In this document: positions 46,652 to 59,229 of the stretch, in pieces
How positions within the stretch are numbered: the first letter of the stretch is position 1
Layout of the letters: every line of letters starts with the position of its first letter
Source of the DNA: Ailanthus altissimus
Lineage: Eukaryota; Streptophyta; Magnoliopsida; Sapindales; Simaroubaceae
NCBI GenBank assembly: GCA_946807835.1
Contig: OX327705.1
Coordinates: 19,002,501 to 19,066,500 of the forward strand
Length of the DNA stretch: 64,000 nt
Direction: 5' to 3'
Position numbers and translations under genes: made by a program
The notes under the pieces: generated by a model
Told to the model about the DNA's origin: nothing
What the model saw: the letters and a program-made list of their open reading frames with translations, nothing else
The model's database searches: none

Positions 46652-47482
46652 TTGTTGGAAAATGGTGATTCAATAATCTTGTATAAGTAAGAATTGAGAT
46701 GAATACCAAGAGGAGAGTCATTATGAAGTCAAGTATGCATTGGGTATATAAGGGAGGAGCAAAATGGAAAGCCAAAAGAATAGGTGCTATTCATGAGGCG
46801 ACACTGTTCACAGCGAGCACTGTTACGCGCGGTTACTATTTATACGACAACTTTAAAGTGTTTCCTGTTTTGGCTCAATTGACTTGTTTAAGTGAGACTA
46901 GGACTTATACAAGTAAGGATTCATATTTCAACTAGGTTTAGGGTTTCTAAGGGTGTTTTATTTACTATATAAACCTTTTTAAACACAAGAAAAAAATCAA
47001 GCATATATAGTTTCAAGATGTAACCATAAGAGAGAATAGAGGAGCTAGGTAGGCACTAAGTGCGTGGTGCATTAGGGTGTAATCTTTGGAGAGTGTTTTC
47101 TTTTGGTTCTTGAGTGAACAAAAGAAACACCATAGATCCTTTTGGCTTAGATGCTCGGGCTATTCTTGTATTCCTTGTAAAAATCTTTTATGAAGAGATA
47201 CTAAGAGGTCTTAAGGAGTCATGGTGATCAATGGTAGATACTTAGAGGTCTCTATGAGAGATACTAAAGGGTCTTGCGGGATCATTGATGATGTAAGAAG
47301 ATACTTAGTGATTTATGTCAATAATAAGAAGCTAGATCATGGATCCTATGTAGACGTAAGCAATTTTGGGTTGAACCATGTATGTCTTGTATCTTGTTGA
47401 TTAGTTTATTTTTTTTTATCTTTATTGGTGTGTTGAGCTTATATGTTCTTATTTATGGTATGAGTTATTGTTTTTCACTACG
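46652..47482 (+). mobile_element. Possible Copia-type LTR
   Basis: Candidate TG start (TGTTGGAAAATGG) and CA end (TTGTTTTTCA). Internally a TATA-like tactatataaac (46966), and a 3' part reading tagacgtaagcaa...gttgaaccatg, resembling the phrase near the end of the Tork LTRs here (gacgtaggcaa...gaaccacg). A PBS-like gggtatcaagg follows at 47504. It holds imperfect repeats of gatactaagaggtctt-like units (47197-47310). No TSD or partner LTR was found, so this is tentative. Confidence 0.4.
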
Positions 47483-47499
47483 TATAGAATAAAATGGGT

Positions 47500-49731
47500 A
47501 TCAAGGTTGTGGCTTAGTTGATGCCATAGAGGTGTTAAATGAAAGTGCATGACTTGATATCCGCAATACCTCTATTTTCTTAAGGGATTTTTGTTCATGA
47601 CTATGTTTGGCCCTCTTTGGAACAACATATTAATTGACCAACGGATTCCTCATCAAAAGTTGTAAGATCTTTTAAGAAATTTATATTTGATGGCATGGTG
47701 GACCATCTTTTCAATCTTAATGATGGCCTTTTGGTCAAGTTAGTGTCAAAAGAAAAGTCTTTGACTAGTTAGGGCATTTTGAGAAGGGTTTGGCCAAGGT
47801 TGATTTGATTCTAGCATTTTCCATATCGTGTCTCCATTTGGCTAGGGGAAACTATAGGCATGTGTTTCTTCATTTTCATGTACCATTTAATCCAACAACC
47901 AGTTGGGCTGAATAAGTAGCATATGAGTATAAAGATGCTGATGGAGGAGAATGTTTGATGGGGAGTGGTCTCTATGCTGCCATCTTTTCCTAAAAAAAAA
48001 TCAAAGATTATGAGGGATTGATCTTCCCTAAGATAACTAGTTCGTCGGTGGAGTTCTGTTTCTTACACTTTTGTCACTATTTGAGGGGAGAGGTGGGGGA
48101 GGAAGGGAGTTTATCCCTACTTTGGTAACCATCATGTGTTTGCCTATTTTAAGAGATAAGGATATTTTTTTCATTCATTTGATTGAGCCTAAGATGTAAT
48201 TGTTGAAGAATTTAGAGTTATTTTTAAAGAAGTATTGTTCTAAGTTTAGGCTAACTTTTACTAGCTGGGTGAAGTATTTCTTTGGCTCTATATAGAGTAG
48301 CCATCACACTCCAAGGGAAGAACACGATTCTAGCTGTAAGGTTGAAGCCATAATTGCCTTGCAGCTATATAAATTCATATTTTATGTTTATATTATGGAT
48401 CACATTCAAAAGCAGTTGTTCCCTTTAACCACAAGTATATCAATAGCTTTTCTTTAGCTCCTTACTTTCTTGTTACTATTTACAAACAATTGGATGACAT
48501 TCATTATACTGAAGTCTTTGGTGTAGGTAGATTTATTATGGACTTTCTTATTGCCATAAATTTTTACAAGTTTTTATGTTTGAGTGCTTTAATGACTATA
48601 ACAAAGAACCCTCAAATTTGGATAGAATGTTGTAGATCATAAGAGTTGGCTCTACTATAATGGATGATGCCTCGATTTTCAGATTATTGCTAATGGAAGT
48701 ATACTGGCTTCGTAACTTGTTTTATCCTAAGAATATACTACTGTATTTGGATGATATGGCCAAGTTTATATTTATGCAATACGCTTTTATATTTGACTTA
48801 TACAAGGTTTCATCCTTTTATGGTTTTACTAGAATGATGCTTGTATTTTTTGCCGTTTATTCTTTATTGATGGTGTTTTTGTTCTTGCTGAATATTTTTT
48901 TGACTATAAGTTCTAACTTTTTTCCATACTTGAACAAAAATATAGAGTTTGTGCCTATCTTATACAAGCCAAGTAATGTGCTGAGGTAATTCAATCTGAA
49001 TCAGGGATGTTTACAAGTTTCGAAGATGCCTCAAAATTTCAACAAGCTAATTGCTAAACTTTTCCATCCCAGGCTGATCGGTTTTACTAGCCTTTGAGAA
49101 ATTGATATAGAAATGGCTAGCCCTACATGTGTGGGAGATGCATTAGCCAACTTTGGTACTTATTGAAAGGTTAAATTGACATTTTTTTGACTTTTGCAAA
49201 GTAGGTCAAATAACATGTCCTTGGCATTGGAGAGTGACGTAGATGATATATTGAAACCAAGCACAAGATTTACTATCATTATGGCTAGTAAGGCTCACAT
49301 GTCGTATTTTGTAATTTTTTATGGTGCAAGTAAATCGTAGGCTCAACTAGGCTAACACTTACTACTAGCAAAAAAGAAACAACTAATAAAATGCCTACGC
49401 ATTATGTTTCAAGTGTCATTGGTTCTCCTACTTTTTGATCTCCTACTAGGCTAATTATGGCCTCATTTTCTATTTTAAGAAGGAGCTGTAGGGTATCTCA
49501 AGGATTTTATGTGGCTAACACCTTTAACATGGAAGAGATATCTTTATCATAGGAAGAAGAGACCGAGAGAGAGGTATTTTATGAGGTATAGAAAGTGTGA
49601 TATACTTTCATTTTTTTTTCTTTTTAGTTGTATAGTCTTCTTACTTGATTCTGTGTTTATTGGTTGTTAGAAGGAGGGTACCTTTTTCGTGGATCAAATC
49701 AAGAGTGCCTTGGAGGGTTATGACAAATAAG
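47500..49731 (+). other. Decayed coding-like DNA of unknown element
   Basis: The plus strand carries broken but protein-like stretches, for example VDLILAFSISCLHLARGNYR, FHFHVPFNPTTSWAE, YKDADGGECLMGSGLYAAIF (about 47790-47990) and LYLDDMAKFIFMQYAFIFDLY (about 48740-48810). The pattern is loosely reminiscent of plant mobile domain proteins, but I cannot confirm it. It may continue after the insertions at 49.7-52.2 kb into 52.2-53.4 kb. Confidence 0.3.
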
Positions 49732-50239
49732 TGTCACAGGTTAAGCACTTGCCATTGACCTAAAAGACTAGTATGTTAGGTAATGCTGTCTACTCGTCTA
49801 TATATACCCAAGATCCACCAAATTTCCATTCAATGTGGGTCATGATATTCTCCCCCAGTTAATCATCTAACACCTTTGTCACGATCTAGTCTAACTTAGG
49901 AGCTAACCTGGTCCGTATTGTCAATTCCTTTGGGATATGGAAACCCACTACCTAAATGATAATTTTTATTGGGGCTCAAGATACAGGATTGTTAGGGCTC
50001 ACTTGGCTTGTATTGCCCACCCCCTAAAGATATAAAGACTCATATCCCGTATGAAAATCTTCATTAGGAAAATTATGGGGCCCTACATGCGAATAAGAAT
50101 TTGAGTCTGCTTTAATACCACTTGTCACGGGTCAAAATGCTTGCCATTAACTCAAAAGATTAGCCTGTTATGTACTACTACCTACTCGTCTATAGATACC
50201 TAAGATCCATCCAATTCTTATTCGATGTGGAATATGACA
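49732..50239 (-). mobile_element. Complete TRIM, minus strand
   Basis: 508 bp. Left LTR 49732-49847 and right LTR 50123-50239, both starting tgtcac on the plus strand and sharing acttgccatt/gcttgccatt, tactcgtctata and gatcca(c/t)c. The inverted PBS gctttaatacca (50109-50120) adjoins the right LTR (tRNA-iMet type with two changes). The purine tract appears inverted as tctccccca (49850-49858). Interior non-coding. Same family as 15504-16004 and 26572-27244. Confidence 0.85.
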
Positions 50240-50339
50240 CAAGGTACCTCAGGTCGTAAAGTGGAGGCAAGCATTGTCCTAAGTTGTAGAAGCTTTGAGG
50301 AGCAGGCCTATGTTGCTCTTGTTGTCCTTGTTAACGTAT

Positions 50340-52177
50340 TTTAGGGTGTATACATGTGATTGTGTACATGTTGAAAACAACTAAATACATGTATCATCTA
50401 CACAATTTTACTGCAGAATTAAGTATATAATCGACATATACAAATGTAAATTAAATCATTAATAACTTAAGATTACAGAAACATACATTTGAAGAACTTT
50501 GGTGAAGATTTCAAATTTTCGGATTGTTTCAAGCTCCAAACCTTGAGCTCACCTTGAAGTGAATTCTTGTACAATTCTCATTCATAACAATCTAGTGGGA
50601 TTGTGAAGCTAGAATGACAATAATCGAATTTTCAACAATAAGTTTTTGCTTCTTGAAAGAAAAGTAAGATGAATTGGTTTTTGTTTCTCTCTAGTTCTTT
50701 TGGCAACCCTTTTATCAAAGAATAGCTTTCAAAAATCAAAACTCTCATTCAATCCTTTCATCTGTTTCTTCCATTTAATTTAAAATATCAAAATGAGTTT
50801 TCATCAATGTTTAGTGGTTGTTGCACTTCACAAGTGCTCCACCATTTTTATTAAGTGGCCAATCAATTTTCAATGGTTTAAAAATAAATGGACCATTAAT
50901 TTTATAAATAGTGCTCTATCATATTAATTTATATTTTTAAATTAGGTATGTCTTTCATTTAACAATAAAATAACAAATAAATAAAAATATATATTATTTA
51001 TTCAATTATTCAAAAACATAATTGTACCTTATTGAATTTTACTAATAAGGTTAATGGGTGAATTCATGGACCAAAATTGTGCCATTTGTCAACATTTTAT
51101 TAGTTAACAACTCTTGTCAACTAATTAAGTGATGTACTTAATATTTAAGTATAGAAAAATGTACAACCTGAGGAACCCTGAAATAAATCTCCATATGCTC
51201 GACCGTAAGCTTATCTTCAGATTTGTATTTTAATAAATAATATTCGCAAATACTTTTGCGATATTATTTATCTTGCGGATATTATTTATCACCAGGGTAA
51301 AACTCTTTTCCCGAAAATTTCTGTTTATAACCATAAGACTTTCTAAAACATAATCTTGGAGTATAAGGATATATTACTCACCCAAATGAGCTGATGGATC
51401 CTATATCTATGCACACTGGACTCCATGAGCATCGGACCATACCTAGTGACACCTAGTGGTCAGACCATGAAAGGTTTCTAACATGTATGGAACCAAAGTA
51501 TGGTGGATCACTTACAAGCCCACTGTGGCACTCAGGTAAAAAGATCACAAATATTACTCAACTCGGAAGACCCTCTATTAACAGCTTTATGGGATGTCTA
51601 TTGGAGGTCTTCGTGAATCTGTTCAGTACCTAGTCCTTACTGAATACTTGTATCTCTATATGAGCTTCCAATAAACTTATGGTCTTCCAAGACTAACCAT
51701 CTGGACCATCTAGATATAGATATACACTGATCTATATTTAATAAGGTCTTCACCGACAGATTCGCATCAACAAAGATAGATCAGAAATATAGTATTTGAG
51801 AATATATTTGCATAATGACATTTTTTAGTACTATTTGTAACTCTTTGTAACTATGTCATTACTAATATATTCTCAGGTCTTTGTCCTATTTTAGACAAGG
51901 TTCTAACTCTTTAAATTTTACTGAATATTATAACTTATTAACTCTTATTAGTGCTAACTCTTAGCATTTATAACTCTTAACGTTGCTAATTTTTAGCACC
52001 GATCTAAACTCTTTTAGACCAGATCTGAACTCTCTCAGATCATACAATGTCTGAAACGTTACAAGCATCTTACCATATACATATAAAATATAATTAGCGA
52101 TTTAATAAAATAATAATAATATAAATATGAAATAAATATTCATACTTAAAAGGGATGACACGTAAGCATAAATCTCA
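50340..52177 (-). mobile_element. Solo-LTR copy of the 4.4-8.0 kb Copia LTR family
   Basis: Similar to 5569-6397 plus 7813-8005, uninterrupted. Conserved blocks: gactccatgagcatcggacc, aaccaaagtatggtggatc, gggatgtctattgg, ctgttcagtacc, actgatctatat, tttgagaatat, gaactctctcagatcataca, and the end ggatgacacgtaagcat. No internal region adjoins it on either side. The left edge is approximate; the right edge is set by loss of similarity. Confidence 0.65.
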
Positions 52178-53399
52178 AGAATCATTTCTAAACCTTCTAC
52201 TGAAATTGTTGTTCAAGGTGGTAGAAGGCCACTAAAAAGAAAGACTACGACATTTTGTAGCATTGTTGAGGCTAGAAAATGTTTCCTAGCTCGTATAAAA
52301 GTTGCTTGTAAAGAGGACCTGTTTGAGGAGACATGTGAGCTATGTTATGCTTATCTATACATTTTTAGGCATTTTTCTTCTATTCTTTTAACTTCCTAAT
52401 TTGACTCTCTAGCTTTCTTTGTGCAGAGGAGTCATCTTCTAAAACCTCATAAGCATTAGCACACATGATCCATTTTTTCAAGTGTTTTGAGTTTTTGTTT
52501 TGCTTTTAACTATCTTGATTCTCGCTGCTGGATTTGTCCTATTAAGTGCTTACTGACTGTTTACTATTTTTTAATTTTAAGAATGACTCCTTTAGATAAG
52601 GTACCTGAGAAGGCATCATCTATTAATCTAGTTAAAGGGATAAATATCCTTATTTATAAGCCTGTTAGTGCTAATATACTTTTGCTTTCTCTTATTTATG
52701 TTATATTACTAATTTTGATTTTTTAACCATACTTTGATTTTTTTTTCTTCTTTTTGCAATAGAAGTTCATGCCTCAACTCTAAAGCTTTTATTCAACCTA
52801 CTATTACCCTTAAAAGAAAATTGTAGATGTTTTCTGTGCTATCTTTAATAATCTAGACCCTAATATTGATTCCTCGACATCTTTGCACTAGTTTAGTGGA
52901 AACAGAGATTTGGGGGATATTATATTCCTGCTGAGACTATCTCTTTGGTGGAAGGGTTAATATGAAATATTCCATATTTCTATGATGTCAACATTTATAT
53001 GCATATTTATTAAGCAAATTGGATATTGTATAGTATAAGTAAAACAAAGATGAAGCAGCTGTCTATATGGGTGGTAAGAGCATAGAGAGGTATGTGCTAG
53101 GATGCTGGTAAAGTAAGTTTTGTTGTAGAAAGGTTAAATAGAAATGTGGAGAAGTTGGCTGAGATTTTTTACGGCTTTACTTAGAGGATAGAGGATCCCT
53201 AAGGACTTAAATGTCGAGATAACTAGAGTTCGAGCTGAGCTTGTTGTATTTCAGGTAAGAGTGGAAGACTTAGAGAAGTTGTGAGCTAACCTGGTCCAGG
53301 CTGGTTATCATGTAGATTGGGTTAGTAGTAAGGTTATAAATGAAGCTGAAGACCACAAAACTAATTAAAACTTGTTTTTAAACAATTGGTGTTTCTCTG
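52178..53399 (+). other. Decayed coding-like DNA, continuation of unknown element
   Basis: Contains broken stretches such as EITRVRAELVVFQVRVEDLEK (about 53215-53275, coiled-coil-like) and VPEKASSINLVKGINI (about 52595-52645). No family was recognised. It may be the far part of the element at 47.5-49.7 kb. Confidence 0.3.
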
Positions 53400-54215
53400 T
53401 TTCTTTGCCATAAGGTCAACCGTGGGAACCAAAGAAATTGCCTTATTCAAGTAACCAATGGCTTTGCATGGTGATATTCTATAGGCCCATAAGGTGTCAT
53501 GTGTATACTCTGGTTTACAGAGTACTCATACACCATTTTGTTAAGAAGTTTTAGTAGTGTTTTGTTGATTACCTTAACTTAATCATTGCCTTTAGGGGTA
53601 GTATAACGCGAAACATTTATACTTGATGTCATACCACCTTAATGTGGCATCAACTTGTTCATTTATGAATATCGTGCCATTATTATTGATGATCTTGTAT
53701 GAAATGCTGAAGTAGTATATGATATGTTCTCGTAAGAAGTTTGATACGAAAATGCCTGTTGCATTCTTTATGCGAATGATCTTGACTTATTTTAAGAAGT
53801 AATATTTGACTACAGGTATCCAAATTCATGTTCTGTAAGGTTGGAGGGTGTTGATGTTGTAGATATGTGTGGATCTGGCAAGTATGACACTTTTTGACGA
53901 AGTGTTTAGCATCATTATGCATGCTAGGCTAGTAGTAGCCTAGTTCTAGCAAGAGGTAATACAAATTGTGCTAGCCTTGGTGTTCTCCACGCTCTTCTGT
54001 GTGGGTTTAATGTAACACTTTTTAAAGTTTAATCATCTCAAGGTGTCTTTCTTGAGGCTCTTTTAGGAGAGGATCCCGCTCTCCATAAATGTTAATTGGT
54101 GATCTATTTGAGCTTGTGAGCATATAAAGAGTGGGTGGCAGAGTGACATTTATAAGGTATTCTATATAAGGTATTTTCCAATCTTCTTCAACCATAGTTA
54201 TAAGCACATATTCTT
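53400..54215 (-). pseudogene. Gypsy (Tat-like) integrase fragment, minus strand
   Basis: The minus strand from 54207 reads VEEDWKIPYIEYLIN, a linker typical of Tat-lineage pol between RNase H and integrase. The zinc-binding HHCC region follows with LGYYxPACM and DAKHFVKKCHTCQIHTYLQ (about 53850-53920). Integrase-core remnants run on to about 53400 with stops and frameshifts. No LTR could be attached. It is adjacent to, but in the opposite orientation from, the Athila-like element. Confidence 0.72.
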
Positions 54216-54245
54216 CGTGAATTACTATTTAACAGCTTGGGTAGT

Positions 54246-55800
54246 TGATAAACACATTAAAATGTATATTTGATAAAAGATTTAGTCACTATTTAATGTC
54301 ATTAATTTTAGTATTTTTGTATTTTTAGATTTGAAATAAAGTGTTGTCCTTAAATTGTTATTAATGAATGTTATTTGCATAGGTTTAGATAAAATAGACA
54401 TAACTCTCAATGTAGAAATAAAAATGAAAAATTTTTTGAACCTAGAGTAACATAACTCAATATTACACAAACTTGAAGAACAATTGAAAAGCCAAATCCA
54501 ACATTTTATAAGCAAAAGTTGGGATATAATAGAATTGGATTACAACTTTTGCTCAACTTGACCCACCTCACATATTTAGATCGTATTTCACACAATAGGT
54601 ACCCAATTAGTATGATTCTTAAAGTTGTGAAATACGGACTCAATTATCAACAACTCTTATGTTGATGGTAAAGTTCAAATTAGTCGTTATCATAGATCAA
54701 ATTGCATTGCAAATTGGTAAAAGGGTTGTTGGTAGAAATCTGACCTATCTTTGGTATTTTGTCCATGAATCATTGGATACTTATCCAAATTGAATGATCC
54801 TTGTGGCTATGGAAAGAAGAGACAAAATGCTACAACTTTCATCTTGGTTACAAAGGCTACATCGATAATTGCCATGATAAAAAAAAGTGCTGCAATTAGG
54901 TGAATGTGTGGTTAGCATAAATTATTGAAGATTGAAATCACACTAAATATATTTCTATTCATTGCCTATATAAGGACATTCTTAGGAGGCTAAGAGACGG
55001 TTTTTGAATGCTTTATAATTCTCTCATATAATTTCTCTTTACCATGCATTGTAAGCTAGGCTAAAGTTCTTGGCAAGGCTAAGGATGAACTTTTATGTGT
55101 AATAAATTTACTTTTATACTTTGATTCTTTGTCAAGAGCTACAAATGTTTGTAAGTTTACTTGTGTCTAAAATCTTGTCTATTATTTTTCTATAACCTAG
55201 AGGTTAAATTCTCATGTTTCATATATTTTCAGTTATGCTTTCTTTATGTGATTTTTGTTGAATTATAATTGTTATTGGTTACATTATTTTATATGTTAAT
55301 ATTTTACTGTAATATTATCAGTCAATATATTGTCGATCTTATATAACATGTAAAGACAATAATTGTTTGATATTCAAGTTGATCTTTTACTGCAATATTA
55401 TCAAAATGATATATTATCGATCTTAGATAGCTTGTATAAATGAACATGGTTTGTGTTAATGTTTGCAAAGAGTTTAGTCATATCAAATACATGCATTATC
55501 AAATATACCATATTTTACATATCTTCCGATTGATTATTTGGGATATAAAACTTTCAATTGAGTTATAAACATTGAACCAAAAGTATAGAATAGATTTATG
55601 AAACATAATTATGATTCTTGAAGTCTTGCATACATCATTATAAGACTTCTAATTTAATTGATATACAATTTTATCGCATTAATATAAACTAATTAGTTAA
55701 TTTTCTCATTTGTGGCTGTTTTAATATTTTTATTTTACTAACCTATTTTGTCAAAAGTTTTATCGTGGGATTGACACCTCAATCTATACTGCAATAGTCA
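54246..55800 (+). repeat. Probable 5' LTR of the Athila-like element
   Basis: Runs from TGATAAACAC to about ...ATAGTCA, 27 bp before the PBS. The characteristic late phrase ttgacacctcaatct (55771) is common near the 3' end of such LTRs. Both edges are approximate because the 3' LTR lies outside the window. Confidence 0.55.
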
Positions 55801-55827
55801 CATTATATTTTGAGCGTAAATAATATT

Positions 55828-55847
55828 TGGCGCCATTTCCAAGGAAG
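55828..55847 (+). other. Gypsy primer binding site
   Basis: tggcgccatttccaaggaag resembles the TGGCGCCGTTGCCGGGGA-type site found after the LTR of plant Athila/Tat elements. Confidence 0.85.
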
Positions 55848-55979
55848 CACACTAAGCGAAAGTAGGTTGCGTTTATCAATACTAAATTAGTAACTTTGTA
55901 CATTTACTTTTCTTTGTAAAATTTAAGTTTTTAAAGTTATTTCCTTTGTTGTAATTTATTTTATAGTTCATGGTTGGTT

Positions 55980-56560
55980 CTAGCACCTAACTTATTTTGT
56001 TATCTTCTTATATTTTTATTTAATTTTATATAGTTGATTCTACCACCTAACTTAATTTATTTTCTTTAGTTAATTTGTTGTATTTTATTTTAATTTTATA
56101 TCTGGTTCTACCGCCTAACTTAGTTTATTTATTTATTATACTTTACAATTTATTTTCTTTTATTTATTTATTATACTTTACAGTTTATTTTCTTTGATTT
56201 ATTTATTTTACTTTGTAGTTTATTTTCTTTTATTTATTTATTGTACTTTATTTTATTTATTTATTGTGTTTTATTTTATTTTTCATTTTCATTTATTATT
56301 TATTGTACTTTACAGTTTATTATCTTTTGTTCATTTATTGTATTTTATTTTTATATTTCATGGTTGGTTTTATCACCTAGCTCATTTTTATTTCTTGTTG
56401 TGTTTTATTTCACTTATTGTATTTTATTTCAATTTTATGGTTGGTTTTACCACCTAACTTATTTTATTTTATTTTTTATTGTGTTTTATTCCACTTCTTG
56501 TATTTTATCTCAATTTCATGGTTTGTTTTACCACTAAGCTCAAATTTTGTTTGTTCACTT
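55980..56560 (+). repeat. Leader with repeated 'ggttctaccacctaac' units in T-rich DNA
   Basis: The phrase tggttctac/tggttttaccacctaac-ttatttt recurs at about 55974, 56030, 56102, 56362, 56440 and 56519, each separated by T-rich DNA with ttatttatttat words. Non-coding repeated leader between PBS and gag. Confidence 0.75.
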
Positions 56561-56626
56561 CTTAATTTTTCCTTAAGAATTTCCTTCAATAAAAAAAAAA
56601 GAGTAAAAACAAAATTATTAGGATGT

Positions 56627-57960
56627 ATGCATCGACTTAAAGACAAACGAAAAAGATTTGTTAGAGAAGTAGAATTAGAACCACCACCACAATTTGTAAG
56701 GGAAGAGAATTCACCATCTAGTTCATCTTATAATTCCAACACAATAAGCCAACAAGAGGATAACTCTGCTAGGACTCTAAAAATTACTTGCATTCTATTC
56801 ACACAGCCACACCATCATACATCTTATCCCACCTAACACACCACATTTGGATTTTAAACTTGGAATGATACAACTTCTACCCACTTTTCATGATCTAGAT
56901 AGTGAAAATCCTTATGTACATGCTAGGGAATTTGAAGAGGTAATTTCCACCTTCCATACCCAAGTCGAAGCCATAGACACTGTTAAGCTTAAAGTTTTCC
57001 CTTTTTCTCTAAAAGACAAAGCAAAGAGTTAGTTATACTCTTTGAAGCCGAGGTCTATAGGAACTTGGACAGAAATAACCCAAGCATTTTTCATAAATAT
57101 TTTCCATAATACAAAACTAATAGCCTGAAAGATAAATTTCTTCATTCTCCCAAAAAGATAGTGAAACCTTATATCAAGCTTGGGAAAGATTTCAAGAGTT
57201 GCTAAATCTGTGCCCTCACCATAGGTATGAAAATTAGTGCTTAGTTAGCTATTTTTATGAGGGACTCACAATTAGAGAGCGCTAATTTTTTGAGATGATG
57301 TGTAATGGGGAGTTCCTTCACAAAGATCCTGAGGAAGTCATAGAATTCCTTAATGACTTAGTTGAAAAAGCCCATACATGGATTGGACCTAGTGCTATTG
57401 AAAGCACAAATAGGTCATGACTTAGTGGAGTTTTTCATCTTAGGAAAGAGGATAACCTTAAAACGCAGTTAGAGGTCTTAATTAGAGAATTAGAGGCCTT
57501 GAAATTCAAAGAAAGAAAGGTCACCCATACGGTTGCTAGGGTTGAGTCACATGATATTTGTTTTATTTGTGGAGAAGTGGAACATTTAGCTCAATATTGC
57601 CTCACTCATAGTGAGATGAGAGGGATATATGAGGAATAATCTAATGTCCTAGGGATGTACAAGAAGCCTTATTCACCATACTCTGAAACCTATAATCCTA
57701 GCTGGAGAAACCACCAAAACTTTAGTTGGAAATCTGACCAACAAGCCAACAACCATTGGAAATAAGAACAACAAGTATCCAAGTCTTATGTTGCACCTTA
57801 ATATAATGCACAACAAACTAGAAGTCCTTTAGAGGATACATTACAAGCATTTATAGAGACACAAAGTAAGACTAATAAAAATTTTGAAATAGTTCTTACA
57901 CAGGTGGTAGACGAAAACAAAAATTAAGAGTCAAATCACTAAGCTAACCAGTGCTTTAAC
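56627..57960 (+). pseudogene. Athila-like gag
   Basis: The likely start is ATG 56627 (MHRLKDKRKRFVREVELE). A frameshift follows, then the gag core from 56847: LLPTFHDLDSENPYVHAREF and VKLKVFPFSLKDKAKS, where TAG at 57030 replaces a tryptophan-type position. Later frames give a zinc knuckle CFICGEVEHLAQYC (about 57561-57602). Several stops; no intact gag. Confidence 0.82.
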
Positions 57961-58299
57961 TGTACAAAAGTGAGGTAAGTTTCCATCTCAACCTCAATCT
58001 AATCCAAAAGGATAATTCATGGCACAAGCTTATACTTCTGATGCACAGAATCTCAAAGAAGTCAATGCCATTGCTATTTGAAGTGGTAAGATTGTGAGTG
58101 AGCCTACTTCTCCAACTAATACATCTACGAGTAGTAAAGATGCCTCCATTGAAAAAGAGACCACAGTGAAAAAAGAGCCCGAAAATAAGTTTTCAATCCC
58201 AATACCTTTTCTCTAAGCTCTTCTACCTGTTGGAAAAATTCAAAATTTAAGGTGAGATTTTAGAACATTTAAAATAAGTTAATATTAATCTTCCTTTGT

Positions 58300-59213
58300 T
58301 ATATTTGATTAAATAGGTTCCAACTTATGCCAAAGTCATCAAGGATCTGTGCACTATTAAAAGAAAATACCATGTAACAAAAACCACATTTTTGGCAAAA
58401 CATGTAAGTGCAGTGATTGAACAAAAGACACCACGCAAGTTTAAAGACCCAGGATGTCCCACAATCTCCTGCCAAATTAGGACGAATAAGTTTGGTCAAG
58501 CTTTGTTGGACTTAGGAGCAAGTGTAAATTTAATTCCTTATTCTATTTACATGCAATTAGGACTTGATGAGATTAAACCTACATCTGTAGTCCTACAATT
58601 AGCTGATCTATCAATCAAGAAACCACAAGGAATATTAGAAGATGTTTTGTTATAAATTGATAAATTTTACTACTTTGTCGATTTTTTTTGTTTTAGATCC
58701 TCATTCTGTGGTTAACATAGAGTTCAAAATCCCTCTTTAGGGAGACATTTTCTTGCCATTGCTAACGCTTTTATTAATTACAGAAATGGTCTAATGAAGT
58801 TATCTTTTGGGAATATGACTTTTGAGGTGAACATTTTTTATATTGTTAAGCAATCACGAGAGAAAGACGAATGCTATCATTCATACTTGCTAGAAACACT
58901 TGTAGTAGAGGAAGCTTATAAAAACCATGAATTTGATTCTTTAGAAAACCTCATTAATTTTTATTTTAAAGAATTGCATTATCCTAATGAAACAACTGAC
59001 GTGTTTAGTATTTTTGACTCACAGGATAAAGGGACTCGATTTTGGCAGCCACGCTTTGAAAAGTTGCCACGAGAGAAAGAGAGACCAAAACCATCAAACC
59101 TCGAGACACTACAAATTAATCTTTTTCCATTGCCCAAAGGTTTGAAACACGTATTCTTAGGACTAGATGATACCTTTTCTATCATCATTCCTTTTGAACT
59201 TAGTGTTAAATAA
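58300..59213 (+). pseudogene. Gypsy aspartic protease and pol linker
   Basis: Protease at 58392-58655 with DLGASVNLIPYSIYMQLGL; DLGA in place of DSGA is usual in this lineage, so it is not itself damage. The linker at 58794-59213 includes PSNLETLQINLFPLPKGLK and VFLGLDDTFSIIIPFELS, the typical segment before RT. A stop after 58655 and a frame change separate the two parts. Confidence 0.85.
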
Positions 59214-59229
59214 GAGGAAAAATTGATAA

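Noticed and set aside
56194..56537. Two overlapping hydrophobic open frames that look like membrane proteins
   Set aside because: They come from T-rich leader repeats (ttattt words) read as Phe/Leu/Tyr; non-coding leader of the Gypsy element.
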